Made by a program: the position numbers and the translations under genes
Assembly: GCF_026552795.1 (NCBI RefSeq)
Contig: NZ_JANFPI010000001.1
Span: 310,001-374,000 of the forward strand
From: Ectorhizobium quercum
GTDB lineage: Bacteria; Pseudomonadota; Alphaproteobacteria; Rhizobiales; Rhizobiaceae
DNA: 64,000 nucleotides
Direction: 5' to 3'
Notes under the pieces: generated by a model
The model's input: only the letters and a program-made list of their open reading frames with translations
Database searches by the model: none
Told to the model about the DNA's origin: nothing
Shown: positions 1 to 8,173 of the stretch, piece after piece
Numbering within the stretch: position 1 is the first letter of the stretch
Layout: every line of letters begins with the position of its first letter

Positions 1-202
1 CGAGAACGGAAATCTCGTCGGGAATGTAGGAACGGATCACGGAGACCAGAACGAACATCAGCGATATGAGCGCCGCGCCGACGGGAAGAATGATCTTCAG
101 GCGCTGCACGCGTGCGGAATGCTGCCGCGCAGCCGTGTAGGAGCGGGCTTCGGGCATCTTCACGGCATTCGTCTCGGCAGCGCTGTCTGTTCGGTCAAGC
201 AT
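1..202 (-). CDS. lptC: LptC, lipopolysaccharide export periplasmic protein (N-terminal part)
   Basis: Only the first 67 codons are in the window. The peptide begins MLDRTDSAAE, has a short basic cytoplasmic segment containing ARSYTAARQHSARVQRLK, then one hydrophobic helix (about residues 36-56) followed by SVIRSYIPDE. That layout and these residues match rhizobial LptC, the bitopic inner-membrane component that passes LPS from LptB2FG to LptA; the periplasmic beta-jellyroll lies outside the window. The ATG at 202 is the first start in frame, but I see no good ribosome binding site. It is transcribed away from sppA, so the 197-base gap between them should hold divergent promoters. Identification rests on a short stretch. 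Confidence 0.6.
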   Translation of the reverse strand, partial: MLDRTDSAAETNAVKMPEARSYTAARQHSARVQRLKIILPVGAALISLMFVLVSVIRSYIPDEISVL

Positions 203-399
203 CGTCGGGGCCTGCGGTGGAGGTGGGGCCAGGTCGGCCCACGGGGTCGTTTCGCATGGATATCGGTGCTTGCCAATATGGAAATTGCCGCAGCCCTCTT
301 CAACCCGGGGCGTATCCGCCATAGATAATACATTTAATGCGCCTTCATTGAGACCGGAGCCTGGGCGCGGCGTTGCAACGGCAAGGGATCGGGCGGGGC

Positions 400-1365
400 A
401 TGGAAATGGACGGAACTTCGATTGCCGAACGGCGGCGCCTGCGCCGGAAACTCACGTTCTGGCGGGTGGCGGCCCTTGTCGTCGTGGCCGCCGCGCTGTT
501 CTTCGCCTGGCGTGCGATCCTGCCGTCGGAACGCGATACCCGCCGCGATCATGTGGCGCAGGTGACGATTTCCGGCGTCATTCAGGACGACCGCGAACTG
601 CTGGAGCGTCTTGACAGGATCGCCAGGAGTTCCTCCGCGAAGGCGCTGGTGGTCTCGATCTCCTCGCCCGGCGGGACGACCTACGGCGGCGAACGGCTCT
701 ACAAGGCGTTGCGGCAGGTGGCCGACCGCAAGCCCGTCGTATCCGATGTCCGTACGCTTGCCGCATCCGCCGGTTATATCGTCGCACTCGCCGGCGACCG
801 GATCTTCGCCGGGGAAACCTCCATCACCGGCTCGATCGGCGTTCTCATGCAATATCCTCAGGCCGGAGAACTACTTGAAAAGATTGGCGTTACGGTCGGC
901 GAGGAAAAGTCCTCGCCGTTGAAGGCCGAGCCGTCGCCCTTCCATCCGGCCAGCGAGGAGGCCAAGGCGATGATCCGCGCCACGATCATGGACAGCTACG
1001 ACTGGTTCGTCGCGCTGGTGGCCGAGCGGCGCGGCCTTCCGCGCGAAACGGTTCTGCCGATCGCCGACGGCCGCATCGTCACCGGACGGCAGGCGCTGGG
1101 CCTGCAACTGATCGACGAACTGGGCGGAGACGGCGAGATCCGCGCCTATCTGGACACCCGCGGCGTCGGGACCGCGCTGCCCGTGGTGGAGTGGAAAACG
1201 CCTTCGCGTGGCTCCGTCATTCCGCTTCTGGGAAGCGTCATGCGGCTCGCCGGATGGGCGTCCGGCGAGGAAAGCCTTGATCCGGCCGCCATCCTGCGCG
1301 AAATAAGGTCGCGCAACTTGTTCCTTGACGGGCTTCTTTCCGTTTGGCAGGTTGGGCGCGATTGA
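400..1365 (+). CDS. sppA: Signal peptide peptidase SppA, S49 family
   Basis: Membrane-anchored serine protease that cleaves remnant signal peptides. The ATG at 400 gives 321 residues; a TTG at 373 would add nine residues but is less likely. A single membrane helix ([18 protein letters not shown]) follows a basic N-terminus. The S49 fold follows, with [10 protein letters not shown] and the nucleophile-containing [11 protein letters not shown]; the general-base lysine is probably the one in [10 protein letters not shown]. The length fits the short, single-domain bacterial SppA rather than the 67-kDa E. coli form. It ends 28 bases before the ihfB start and is probably co-transcribed with it, an order common in Alphaproteobacteria. 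Confidence 0.9.
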   Translation: MEMDGTSIAERRRLRRKLTFWRVAALVVVAAALFFAWRAILPSERDTRRDHVAQVTISGVIQDDRELLERLDRIARSSSAKALVVSISSPGGTTYGGERLYKALRQVADRKPVVSDVRTLAASAGYIVALAGDRIFAGETSITGSIGVLMQYPQAGELLEKIGVTVGEEKSSPLKAEPSPFHPASEEAKAMIRATIMDSYDWFVALVAERRGLPRETVLPIADGRIVTGRQALGLQLIDELGGDGEIRAYLDTRGVGTALPVVEWKTPSRGSVIPLLGSVMRLAGWASGEESLDPAAILREIRSRNLFLDGLLSVWQVGRD

Positions 1366-1393
1366 AAATGCCTTGGGGTTTCAGGGGGTAAAC

Positions 1394-1699
1394 GTGATCA
1401 AGTCGGAGCTTGTCCAGATTGTCGCAGCGCGCAATCCACATCTCTACCACCGGGACGTCGAGAACATCGTCAATGCCGTGCTCGATGAAATCACCGATGC
1501 ACTGGCTGCCGGCAACCGTGTCGAACTGCGGGGGTTCGGCGCATTTTCCGTCAAGAACCGTCCCTCCCGTTCCGGCCGCAACCCGCGCACCGGCGAAACC
1601 GTTTTCGTCGAGGAAAAATGGGTGCCCTTCTTCAAGACGGGCAAGGAATTGCGCGAGCGCCTGAACCCCGGCATGGCCGACGACGATCAGGCCGACTGA
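1394..1699 (+). CDS. ihfB: Integration host factor subunit beta
   Basis: Small DNA-bending protein that pairs with IhfA. The GTG at 1394 is chosen because CAGGGGGT lies just upstream and because the product then starts [17 protein letters not shown], the normal IHF-beta N-terminus. An earlier ATG at 1325 would overlap sppA and add 23 unnatural residues. The protein has 101 residues, and the DNA-inserting beta-arm is seen in [19 protein letters not shown], with the preceding [18 protein letters not shown]. The tail MADDDQAD is acidic. A repeat element starts 12 bases after the stop. Confidence 0.95.
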   Translation: MIKSELVQIVAARNPHLYHRDVENIVNAVLDEITDALAAGNRVELRGFGAFSVKNRPSRSGRNPRTGETVFVEEKWVPFFKTGKELRERLNPGMADDDQAD

Positions 1700-1710
1700 C
1701 CGGCGTCACG

Positions 1711-1812
1711 TAAGAGCGATTCCAGGAAAAGTGTGAAGCGGTTTTCCGTTCGGAATTGCGTAAAAGAAGAGTTAGAGCGTTTCAGCTTTTCCATGAAAGG
1801 ATGAAATGCTCT
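1711..1812. repeat. Rhizobial intergenic mosaic-type repeat, copy 1
   Basis: About 100 bases shared with the element at 62068-62164: both contain GGAAAAGTGTGAA, CGGTTTTCCGT, CGGAATTGCG and GAGTT, followed by a terminal hairpin. Here the hairpin arms are 1774-1784 (AGAGCGTTTCA) and 1802-1812 (TGAAATGCTCT), pairing with one G-T wobble. The element stops directly before AAGGAGG, the ribosome binding site of lapA. It resembles the Rhizobium-specific intergenic mosaic elements (RIME) described in rhizobia; the family name is from memory and not checked. Confidence 0.75.
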
Positions 1813-1825
1813 AAGGAGGTCTGCC

Positions 1826-2182
1826 ATGATCAGGAAACTGGCCAATCTGTTCGTCCTGTTGCCGCTCGGCATCGTGCTGATCGTTCTTTCGGTGGCGAAC
1901 CGTCATTCGGTTTCGCTCGCCTTCAATCCGTTCAGGCCCGAAGACGAGGCGCTGGCCATCAGCGCGCCGTTCTTCGTGTTCCTGTTCCTCGCCCTTATTC
2001 TCGGCATGGTCATCGGCTCGCTGGTCACATGGTTCTCGCAGGGGCAGTACCGCAAGCGTGCCCGCGCCGAGGCGCGCGAGGCGGTGAAGTGGCACGACGA
2101 GGCGGATCGCCAGAAGGCCCGCGCCGAGGAAATGGCCGCCCACGCGGTCGCCCCGTTGCCCGCCCAACTGCCGGCCAAGTGA
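1826..2182 (+). CDS. lapA: LapA/DUF1049-family membrane protein
   Basis: 118 residues with two predicted membrane helices (about 7-23 and 46-68) separated by a short loop containing NRHSVSLAFNPF, then a charged cytoplasmic coiled-coil-like tail rich in A, R, K and E. This is the LapA domain architecture; in E. coli LapA works with LapB in controlling LPS synthesis through LpxC turnover. The role in rhizobia is inferred from the family. The start has a strong AAGGAGG six bases upstream, immediately after the repeat hairpin, so the repeat may affect its expression. It follows ihfB, as in many alphaproteobacteria. Confidence 0.8.
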   Translation: MIRKLANLFVLLPLGIVLIVLSVANRHSVSLAFNPFRPEDEALAISAPFFVFLFLALILGMVIGSLVTWFSQGQYRKRARAEAREAVKWHDEADRQKARAEEMAAHAVAPLPAQLPAK

Positions 2183-2287
2183 TTGCATCGCACCGTTTTC
2201 AGGCTTTGACCGTGCCCGTCGCGATGGTAAAGCAGGCGCCGGAGCCGGTCGCCGGAAATGTGCGTCCGCAAATCTTGGGGTAGAGGC

Positions 2288-3409
2288 GTGAAGGACAAGG
2301 ATCGCCGCAAGGCGCAGAAACCGGCGGGAAAATCCGGCTTTGGCGAAAAAACGGCAGCGGCGAAGCGCCCGTCCGCGCGCGGGCCGGTCCAGCCGCGCCG
2401 GCAGGGCGAGGCCGGGCACCCGCCCGCCCGTGCCGAACAGGCGGAAAAGCGCGCGGAAACGGTGGAGAAGGTCTTTCTGGCGCTACGTGAAGGCGCCCGC
2501 CCCGCCGAGCGCGTCCCCGTCATTCTGGAAACCGGCGGTTCGGAGAGCTTCCGCCTGATCGATAGCGGCAACGGCGAGAAGCTGGAGCAATACGGCCCCT
2601 ATCGCATCGTGCGTCCCGAGGCGCAGGCATTGTGGCCGAAGTCCCTGCCGGAGCATGTCTGGCAGAAGGCCGACGCGATCTTCACCGGCGATACCGACGA
2701 GGACGGCATGGGCCGCTGGCGTTTTCCGCGCGAGGCGCTCGGTGAAACCTGGCCGCTTTCGCTGCTCGGGGTCGATTTCCTCGGCCGCTTCACCGCCTTC
2801 CGCCATGTTGGCGTCTTTCCGGAACAGCTTGCGCACTGGCGGTGGATGAAGGACGAGATCGACAGGGCCGGCCGGCCGCTGAAGGTGCTGAACCTCTTCG
2901 GCTATACCGGCGTCGCCTCGCTGGTCGCCGCGGCGGCGGGCGCCGAAGTCACGCATGTCGACGCCTCGAAGAAGGCGATCGGCTGGGCGCGCGAGAATCA
3001 GGCGCTGTCGCGTCTCGACCGCGCCCCGATCCGCTGGATCTGCGACGATGCGATGAAATTCGTCCAGCGCGAGGTGCGCCGCGGCAGCCGCTACGACATC
3101 ATCCTCACCGACCCGCCGAAATTCGGCCGCGGCACCAATGGCGAGGTGTGGCATCTGTTCGAGCACCTGCCGCTGATGCTCGACCAGTGCCGCGAAATCC
3201 TCGCGCCCAGGGCGCGCGGCCTCGTGCTGACGGCCTACTCGATCCGCGCCAGTTTCTATTCCATGCACGAACTCATGCGCGAGACGATGCGCGGACGCGG
3301 CGGCGTGGTGGAATCGGGCGAACTGGTGATTCGCGAGGCGGGTCTCGACGGAGAGACGCCCGGCCGGGCGCTTTCCACCTCCCTTTTCAGCCGCTGGGTG
3401 CCGGAATGA
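2288..3409 (+). CDS. Class I SAM-dependent RNA methyltransferase (RlmI/RlmK-like)
   Basis: Probable rRNA methyltransferase. The GTG at 2288 follows GGGGTAGAGG and gives 373 residues; an ATG at 2258 in the same frame would add ten. The first 50-60 residues are a lysine/arginine/proline-rich linker without family signature, then a central region followed by a Rossmann methyltransferase fold: motif I VLNLFGYTGVASLVAAAAGA, an acidic strand EVTHVDASKKA, and motif IV TDPPKFGRG. That set is typical of the PF10672-type methyltransferases. The target base cannot be read from sequence. Its stop overlaps the start of the next gene (ATGA), so the two RNA methyltransferases are translationally coupled. 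Confidence 0.8.
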   Translation: MKDKDRRKAQKPAGKSGFGEKTAAAKRPSARGPVQPRRQGEAGHPPARAEQAEKRAETVEKVFLALREGARPAERVPVILETGGSESFRLIDSGNGEKLEQYGPYRIVRPEAQALWPKSLPEHVWQKADAIFTGDTDEDGMGRWRFPREALGETWPLSLLGVDFLGRFTAFRHVGVFPEQLAHWRWMKDEIDRAGRPLKVLNLFGYTGVASLVAAAAGAEVTHVDASKKAIGWARENQALSRLDRAPIRWICDDAMKFVQREVRRGSRYDIILTDPPKFGRGTNGEVWHLFEHLPLMLDQCREILAPRARGLVLTAYSIRASFYSMHELMRETMRGRGGVVESGELVIREAGLDGETPGRALSTSLFSRWVPE

Positions 3410-4263
3410 GCGAATTTCACAGGGAAGACGGCGTGCGCCGCGTCGGGCAGGTCAAGGAAATCACCAGCCTCGCCAATCCGATCGTCAAGGACATCAAGGC
3501 GCTGGCGAACAAGAAGGCGCGCGAGGAGAGCGGAACCTTCATCGCGGAGGGGCTGAAGCTCGTCATCGACGCCATCGAGCTCGGCTGGATCATCCGCACG
3601 CTGATCTACGCCAAGGCTGCCAAGGGCAAGCCGGTAGTGGAGAAGGTGGCGGCGAAAACCGTCGCTTCCGGCGGCCTGGTGCTGGAAGTTTCCGAAAAGG
3701 TGATGTCCTCCATCGTCCGCCGCGACAATCCCCAGATGGTCGCTGGCGTGTTCGAGCAGCGCTGGCGACCGCTTGCCGGGCTGAAGCCGAAGAAGCACGA
3801 GACCTATGTGGCGCTCGACCGGGTGCGCGATCCGGGCAATCTCGGCACGATCATCCGCACGGCCGATGCGGCCGGCGCCTCCGGCGTCGTCCTTGTCGGC
3901 GAGTGTACCGATCCCTTCTCGGTCGAAACCGTGCGCGCCACGATGGGCTCGGTCTTCGCCATGCCCGTCTCGCGCGCCTCGGCTGAGGAATTCCTTGCCT
4001 GGCGCAAGGGCGTGGACGCACAGGTCGTCGCCACCCATCTGGCCGGCTCCGTCGATTACCGCACGGTGGATTATGCAAGGAAACCAACCGTGCTGCTGAT
4101 GGGCAACGAACAGTCCGGCCTGCCGGACGATCTGGCGGAGAAGGCCGATACGCGGGTGCGCATCCCGCAGCAGGGCCGGGCGGATTCGCTCAATCTTGCG
4201 GTCGCGACCGCCGTGATGCTCTACGAATCGCGCCGGCATCTCCTGTCGCTGGAGGGGCCGTGA
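3406..4263 (+). CDS. TrmH/SpoU-family RNA methyltransferase
   Basis: SPOUT-class methyltransferase, 2'-O-ribose type. The ATG at 3406 overlaps the upstream stop by four bases and gives 285 residues; the open frame continues upstream but only as a shadow of the previous gene. The N-terminal third is an L30e-like substrate-binding domain ([20 protein letters not shown]). The SPOUT knot follows with motif 1 [20 protein letters not shown], motif 2 [13 protein letters not shown] and motif 3 [19 protein letters not shown], all intact. Could act on 23S rRNA (RlmB-like) or another RNA. It overlaps lspA by GTGA. Confidence 0.9.
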   Translation: MSEFHREDGVRRVGQVKEITSLANPIVKDIKALANKKAREESGTFIAEGLKLVIDAIELGWIIRTLIYAKAAKGKPVVEKVAAKTVASGGLVLEVSEKVMSSIVRRDNPQMVAGVFEQRWRPLAGLKPKKHETYVALDRVRDPGNLGTIIRTADAAGASGVVLVGECTDPFSVETVRATMGSVFAMPVSRASAEEFLAWRKGVDAQVVATHLAGSVDYRTVDYARKPTVLLMGNEQSGLPDDLAEKADTRVRIPQQGRADSLNLAVATAVMLYESRRHLLSLEGP

Positions 4264-4754
4264 CGGTGGAGCGCGTTCCCTTTTTCTCCCGCCCCGCCGT
4301 TGCCGCGGTCGTCGTCATCGTCGCCCTGGTCATCGACCAGATCGTCAAGGCGGCGGTCGAGGCCTGGCTACCGCTCCATCAGGATGTGCCGGTCCTGCCG
4401 TTCCTGGCGCTTTACCGCACCTATAATCTCGGGGTCGCCTTCTCCCTGCTGGCCGACATGGACGGCTGGTTCATCGTCGGCATGCGCCTTATCATCGTCG
4501 GCTTCGTGTTGTGGCTGTGGAAGCGCACGCCGCAATCCCACTGGCTGGCCCATCTCGGCTTTGCCCTCGTCATCGCCGGGGCGCTCGGCAATATCATCGA
4601 CCGTTTCGTATACGGGCATGTGGTGGACTACATTCTGTTCCACACGGGAAACTGGTCTTTCGCCGTCTTCAATCTCGCAGATACCTGGATTTCCGCCGGC
4701 GCCGCGCTGATTTTCCTCAACGAGTTCTTCGCGCCCAAAGCGTCGGATCGTTAA
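4260..4754 (+). CDS. lspA: Lipoprotein signal peptidase (signal peptidase II)
   Basis: Inner-membrane aspartyl protease that removes signal peptides from diacylglyceryl-modified prolipoproteins. 164 residues, four membrane helices. The catalytic aspartates are D123 in GHVVDYILF and D141 in [10 protein letters not shown]; the conserved GNIIDR (residues 110-115) precedes them. Starts with GTG at 4260, overlapping the stop of the trmH-type gene, so translation is probably coupled. The stop codon lies inside one arm of a hairpin (see 4744-4782). Together with lnt at 27315, two of the three lipoprotein-processing enzymes are encoded in this window. Confidence 0.95.
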   Translation: MTVERVPFFSRPAVAAVVVIVALVIDQIVKAAVEAWLPLHQDVPVLPFLALYRTYNLGVAFSLLADMDGWFIVGMRLIIVGFVLWLWKRTPQSHWLAHLGFALVIAGALGNIIDRFVYGHVVDYILFHTGNWSFAVFNLADTWISAGAALIFLNEFFAPKASDR

Positions 4755-4782
4755 AATTCTAACGATCCGGACAACCGGATCG
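4744..4782 (+). promoter_or_regulatory. Two mutually exclusive hairpins over the lspA stop
   Basis: Three complementary segments: A 4744-4753 (CGGATCGTTA), B 4760-4770 (TAACGATCCGG) and C 4775-4782 (CCGGATCG). A pairs perfectly with B over ten bases, loop AAATTC; B also pairs perfectly with C over eight bases, loop ACAA. Both cannot form together. Segment A contains the lspA stop codon, so a ribosome terminating there would mask A and favour B-C. No T-run follows C, so it is not a standard terminator; the kinase start lies 27 bases beyond C. Confidence 0.5.
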
Positions 4783-4809
4783 GAACGGGCCTCATGCCAG
4801 GGTATTCCC

Positions 4810-7107
4810 ATGAGCGACCTGACCCGGCTGAAGAACCGCATTTCCGATGCTTTCGGCGCGTCTCCCGAAAAGGGAGAGGGATCGTCTGGCCGTGTTGCGC
4901 TCACGCCACCGTCTCTCTCGGCCGATGCGGCTTTCGATACGGTAAACGAGGTGCTGCGGGCGGAGCGTCGGCGGTCCTTCCGGCCCGGCTCCTATCTTCT
5001 CGGCGCCGCGGGCCTGCTCGCCTGCGCCGTCGCGCTCGCCGTCGGCCGGGATGCCGGCCTTTACGCGGTCATCGGCGGTCTGGGCAGCGGCAGCGCCGCC
5101 GCCGCCCTGTTCCATCTCCTTTCGCGGGCGCCTGCCGCGGCATCGCCCGGCCCGGTCCCGGCCGCGCGGCAGGATGCCATGTGGTATTTCGGCGAAAGCG
5201 CGGTCATCCACGACACGCTGGGCGATATTCTGCTGACCCGCGATGCGGAGGGGCGCATCCTTTCGGCGAATGCCCGCTTCCGCAGCCTTGTCGGTGATGC
5301 GGCGCCCGAGGGCCGCACCTGCGGTGAGCTCGGGCTGGTGTTCGAGCCTGCCGGCAAGCCGGGACGTTTCGAGGTCGGGATCGCCACCGGCCGCGGCCCG
5401 CGCATGTTCCTCTGGCACGACGTCATGGGTCGCGACGCCGCCGGGCGGCCTGTCGTGCAGAGCCTTGCCCGCGATGTGACGGACGAGCATCAACTTGCCC
5501 GTGCCCGCGAGGAAGCCCGCCTGCGCGCGGAGGAGGCGAGCGAGGCCAAGTCGCGGCTGCTGGCCACCGTCAGCCATGAGATCCGCACGCCGCTCGGCGG
5601 CATTCTCGGCATGGTCAGCCTCCTGTCCCGCACGCGGCTGACACCCGAGCAGGTCAATTATCTCGAAGGGATCCGCCAGTCCGGCGAGGCGCTGGGCCAG
5701 CTGGTCGACGAACTGCTGGACTGCGCCTCCATCGAGGCAGGCCGCTTCTCGGTCAATCCGGTCGTCACCGGCATGCGGCCCTTCGTCGAGGGCGTTTCCG
5801 AAATGCTCGCCCACCGGGCCCATGCCAAGGGGTTGGAAATCGCCGTGACCGTCACGGCCGATGTGCCGGAGCGGCTGGAATTCGATTCCGCCCGCGTGCG
5901 GCAGGTCCTGTTCAACGTCATCGGCAACGCGGTCAAGTTCACCCGCACCGGCGGCGTTCTGGTGTCGGCGGCAATGGACCGCTCCGAGATCGTCATGACC
6001 GTCAGGGACACCGGCCCGGGCATGGGTGAGGCGGAGCTTTCGAGCATTTTCGAAGAGTTCGAACAGGTCGGCGAGGCGCGTGACCGCAGCGGCGGCACGG
6101 GTCTCGGCCTGTCGATCTCCGCGCGCATCATGACGGCGCTCGGCGGCAGCCTGTCGGCGGCAAGCCGCAAGGGCGAGGGCAGCATCTTCACGATACGCTT
6201 TCCGGTCGAGGTTCCGGCGGGTGAAGTGGGTGCCGGCAACGGCCACCCTCTCGAAGAAAGCCGCGTCCTGCTGCTCGCCCCGGCCGGCCCGGCCGCGCGG
6301 GCGACCGTCGCCACGCTGGAGACGCTCGGCGCGCTGTGCCGCCATGTCACATCGGCCAGCCAGGCCGCGCGGGCGCTCGGCGGCGCATCATCGGCCAGGG
6401 CGTCCTTCACCGACATCATCGTCGACCATCGCCTGTCGGCTTCCTTCGCCCGCGCCGTGCCCGCGCGCCGCGAGGGCGAGACCGGCGGCCCGCGCCGCAT
6501 CTTCCTCGTCAACCCGGAGGAGCGCACGGCCCGCCGGCGCGGCGATTACGATGCCTGGCTCATCCGTCCGCTGCGCGAGAAGACGCTGACCGACGTGCTG
6601 ACCGGCCGCATGAGCGGCGTCGAAAAGCGTGATGCCCGCAACGACAACCGGCCGCTTCCCGGTTTCGCCTCCACCCTGCCGGACGACGGGACCATGTCGG
6701 GCCTCGACATATTGCTGGCCGAAGACGATCCGATCAATGCCATGCTGGCCCGTTCCGCGCTGGAAAAGGCTGGTCACAACGTCTCCCATGTCAGCGATTT
6801 CGAGGCCGTGCTGTCCGTCATGACGGATCGCCATGCCGCGCGCCCGGACCTTCTCGTCACGGATCTCTCCATGCCGGGCGGCGAGGGGCTGGAAATCATC
6901 GGCCGCATCCGCGACACCGAGCGGCAGGATGGGCTGGCCCGCGTTCCGATCCTCGTCCTGACCGCCGACAAGCGCCGGCAATCGGCCCAGCGCGCGCTGG
7001 CGAACGGCGCCGACGGCATTCTCGAAAAGCCGGCCGTGCCCGAGATGCTTCTCGAGGAGGTCGCCATCCTGTGCGGCCTTGCCGGCGCGCAGAAGGCCGG
7101 CGGCTGA
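4810..7107 (+). CDS. Membrane hybrid sensor histidine kinase with pseudo-receiver and receiver
   Basis: 765 residues. Domains in order: cytoplasmic N-terminus, two helices (about 61-79 and 83-104) with almost no periplasmic loop, a PAS-like domain (about 125-225), HisKA with the phospho-acceptor H256 in TVSHEIRTPLGG, HATPase with NVIGNAVKF, DTGPGMG and GGTGLGLSI, then two receiver-like modules. The first (about 490-620) lacks the acidic pair and has IRPL where the invariant lysine-proline is expected, so it looks degenerate. The second (about 634-755) is complete: AEDDPIN, phospho-acceptor D685 in VTDLSMPGG, and EKPA. With so little periplasmic sequence, it probably senses a cytoplasmic or membrane signal. 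No separate regulator is adjacent. Confidence 0.85.
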   Translation: MSDLTRLKNRISDAFGASPEKGEGSSGRVALTPPSLSADAAFDTVNEVLRAERRRSFRPGSYLLGAAGLLACAVALAVGRDAGLYAVIGGLGSGSAAAALFHLLSRAPAAASPGPVPAARQDAMWYFGESAVIHDTLGDILLTRDAEGRILSANARFRSLVGDAAPEGRTCGELGLVFEPAGKPGRFEVGIATGRGPRMFLWHDVMGRDAAGRPVVQSLARDVTDEHQLARAREEARLRAEEASEAKSRLLATVSHEIRTPLGGILGMVSLLSRTRLTPEQVNYLEGIRQSGEALGQLVDELLDCASIEAGRFSVNPVVTGMRPFVEGVSEMLAHRAHAKGLEIAVTVTADVPERLEFDSARVRQVLFNVIGNAVKFTRTGGVLVSAAMDRSEIVMTVRDTGPGMGEAELSSIFEEFEQVGEARDRSGGTGLGLSISARIMTALGGSLSAASRKGEGSIFTIRFPVEVPAGEVGAGNGHPLEESRVLLLAPAGPAARATVATLETLGALCRHVTSASQAARALGGASSARASFTDIIVDHRLSASFARAVPARREGETGGPRRIFLVNPEERTARRRGDYDAWLIRPLREKTLTDVLTGRMSGVEKRDARNDNRPLPGFASTLPDDGTMSGLDILLAEDDPINAMLARSALEKAGHNVSHVSDFEAVLSVMTDRHAARPDLLVTDLSMPGGEGLEIIGRIRDTERQDGLARVPILVLTADKRRQSAQRALANGADGILEKPAVPEMLLEEVAILCGLAGAQKAGG

Positions 7108-7155
7108 GCCGTTCCTGCGTCGCCCTGTCACTTTCCTGTTGCACAGGAGTGGCAT

Positions 7156-8070
7156 ATGCCTGATCGCAGGATTGACGAGGGTCAGGCCATCATGAGCATC
7201 GAACTCCTTAAACCGGAAACCGCAGCGCAAGCCGGCGAGCACATTCTCGCCCGCGCTGGCGCCGGCACCGAAGGTCTGCTCGGGCGGATCGGCACGCTGG
7301 AGACGCGGCTTGCCCGCTCGCCCGCCGAAGTCGAGGCGGCCCAGCGCGTCCGCTTCAATGTCTTCGTCGAGGAGATGGGCGCGCGGCTTCCCGCCTCCAC
7401 CATGCAGACGCGCCGCGATTTCGATGCCTGGGATACGATCTGCGATCATCTTCTGGTCATCGACAGCGCCCTCGAGGGCGACCCCGAAGATCAGATCGTC
7501 GGCACATACCGCCTTCTGCGCCAGGATGCGGCCGAGCATCGAGGCGGCTTCTATTCCGCCCACGAATTCGAGATCGAGCCGCTTCTCGCCCGCCACCCGG
7601 ACAAGCGTTTCATGGAGCTCGGCCGCTCCTGCGTGCTGCCGCAATACCGCACGCGCCGCACGGTGGAACTGCTGTGGCAGGGCAACTGGGCCTACGCGCT
7701 GAAGCACGGCGTCGACGCCATGTTCGGCTGTGCCTCCTTCCCCGGCTACCGGCCCGAGGCGCATGCGCTGGCGCTTTCCTTCCTGCACCATCACGCGCGG
7801 GCCGGCAGCGACTGGGCCGTTTCGGCGCTTCCCGAACTGCATTGCTCGATGGACATGATGCCGGCCGAGGCCGTCGACGCCCGCCGGGCGCTCGCCGTCA
7901 TGCCGCCGCTGGTGAAGGGATATCTGCGTCTCGGCGCGATGGTCGGCGACGGCGCGGTGATCGACAGGGCTTTCAACACGACGGATGTTCTCGTCGTGCT
8001 GCCGATCGCGGCGATCTCGGGCCGCTACGTGAACTATTACGGCGCGGATGCCGGACGTTTCGCCGGCTGA
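7156..8070 (+). CDS. olsB: OlsB, L-ornithine N(alpha)-acyltransferase
   Basis: Transfers a 3-hydroxyacyl group from acyl-ACP to ornithine, the first step of ornithine-lipid synthesis. 304 residues from the ATG at 7156, which has ACAGGAG six bases upstream; an ATG at 7192 is a possible alternative. GNAT-type acyltransferase features: RFNVFVEEMGARLP, DAWDTICDHLLVID, VGTYRLLRQDAA, FMELGRSCVLPQYR and YVNYYGADAGRF. Its position beside maeB (tme) matches the rhizobial olsB locus. The partner enzyme OlsA lies at 21894, on the same strand. Followed by a strong terminator shared with the convergent maeB. Confidence 0.88.
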   Translation: MPDRRIDEGQAIMSIELLKPETAAQAGEHILARAGAGTEGLLGRIGTLETRLARSPAEVEAAQRVRFNVFVEEMGARLPASTMQTRRDFDAWDTICDHLLVIDSALEGDPEDQIVGTYRLLRQDAAEHRGGFYSAHEFEIEPLLARHPDKRFMELGRSCVLPQYRTRRTVELLWQGNWAYALKHGVDAMFGCASFPGYRPEAHALALSFLHHHARAGSDWAVSALPELHCSMDMMPAEAVDARRALAVMPPLVKGYLRLGAMVGDGAVIDRAFNTTDVLVVLPIAAISGRYVNYYGADAGRFAG

Positions 8071-8126
8071 CACGGGCCGTCCGTGGTTTTCACGAAGCCA
8101 TTTTCAGTAGGTCTTTTCGAGAATGG

Positions 8127-8170
8127 ACATGCCCTGCACGGCTTTGGCCATGCAGGGCATGTTTCTTTCG
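8127..8170. terminator. Bidirectional terminator between olsB and maeB
   Basis: Perfect inverted repeat: ACATGCCCTGCA at 8127-8138 pairs with TGCAGGGCATGT at 8151-8162, with a further GGC/GCC pairing possible in the loop. On the plus strand it is followed by TTCTTTCG. It sits between two convergent genes. Confidence 0.85.
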
Positions 8171-8173
8171 TGC

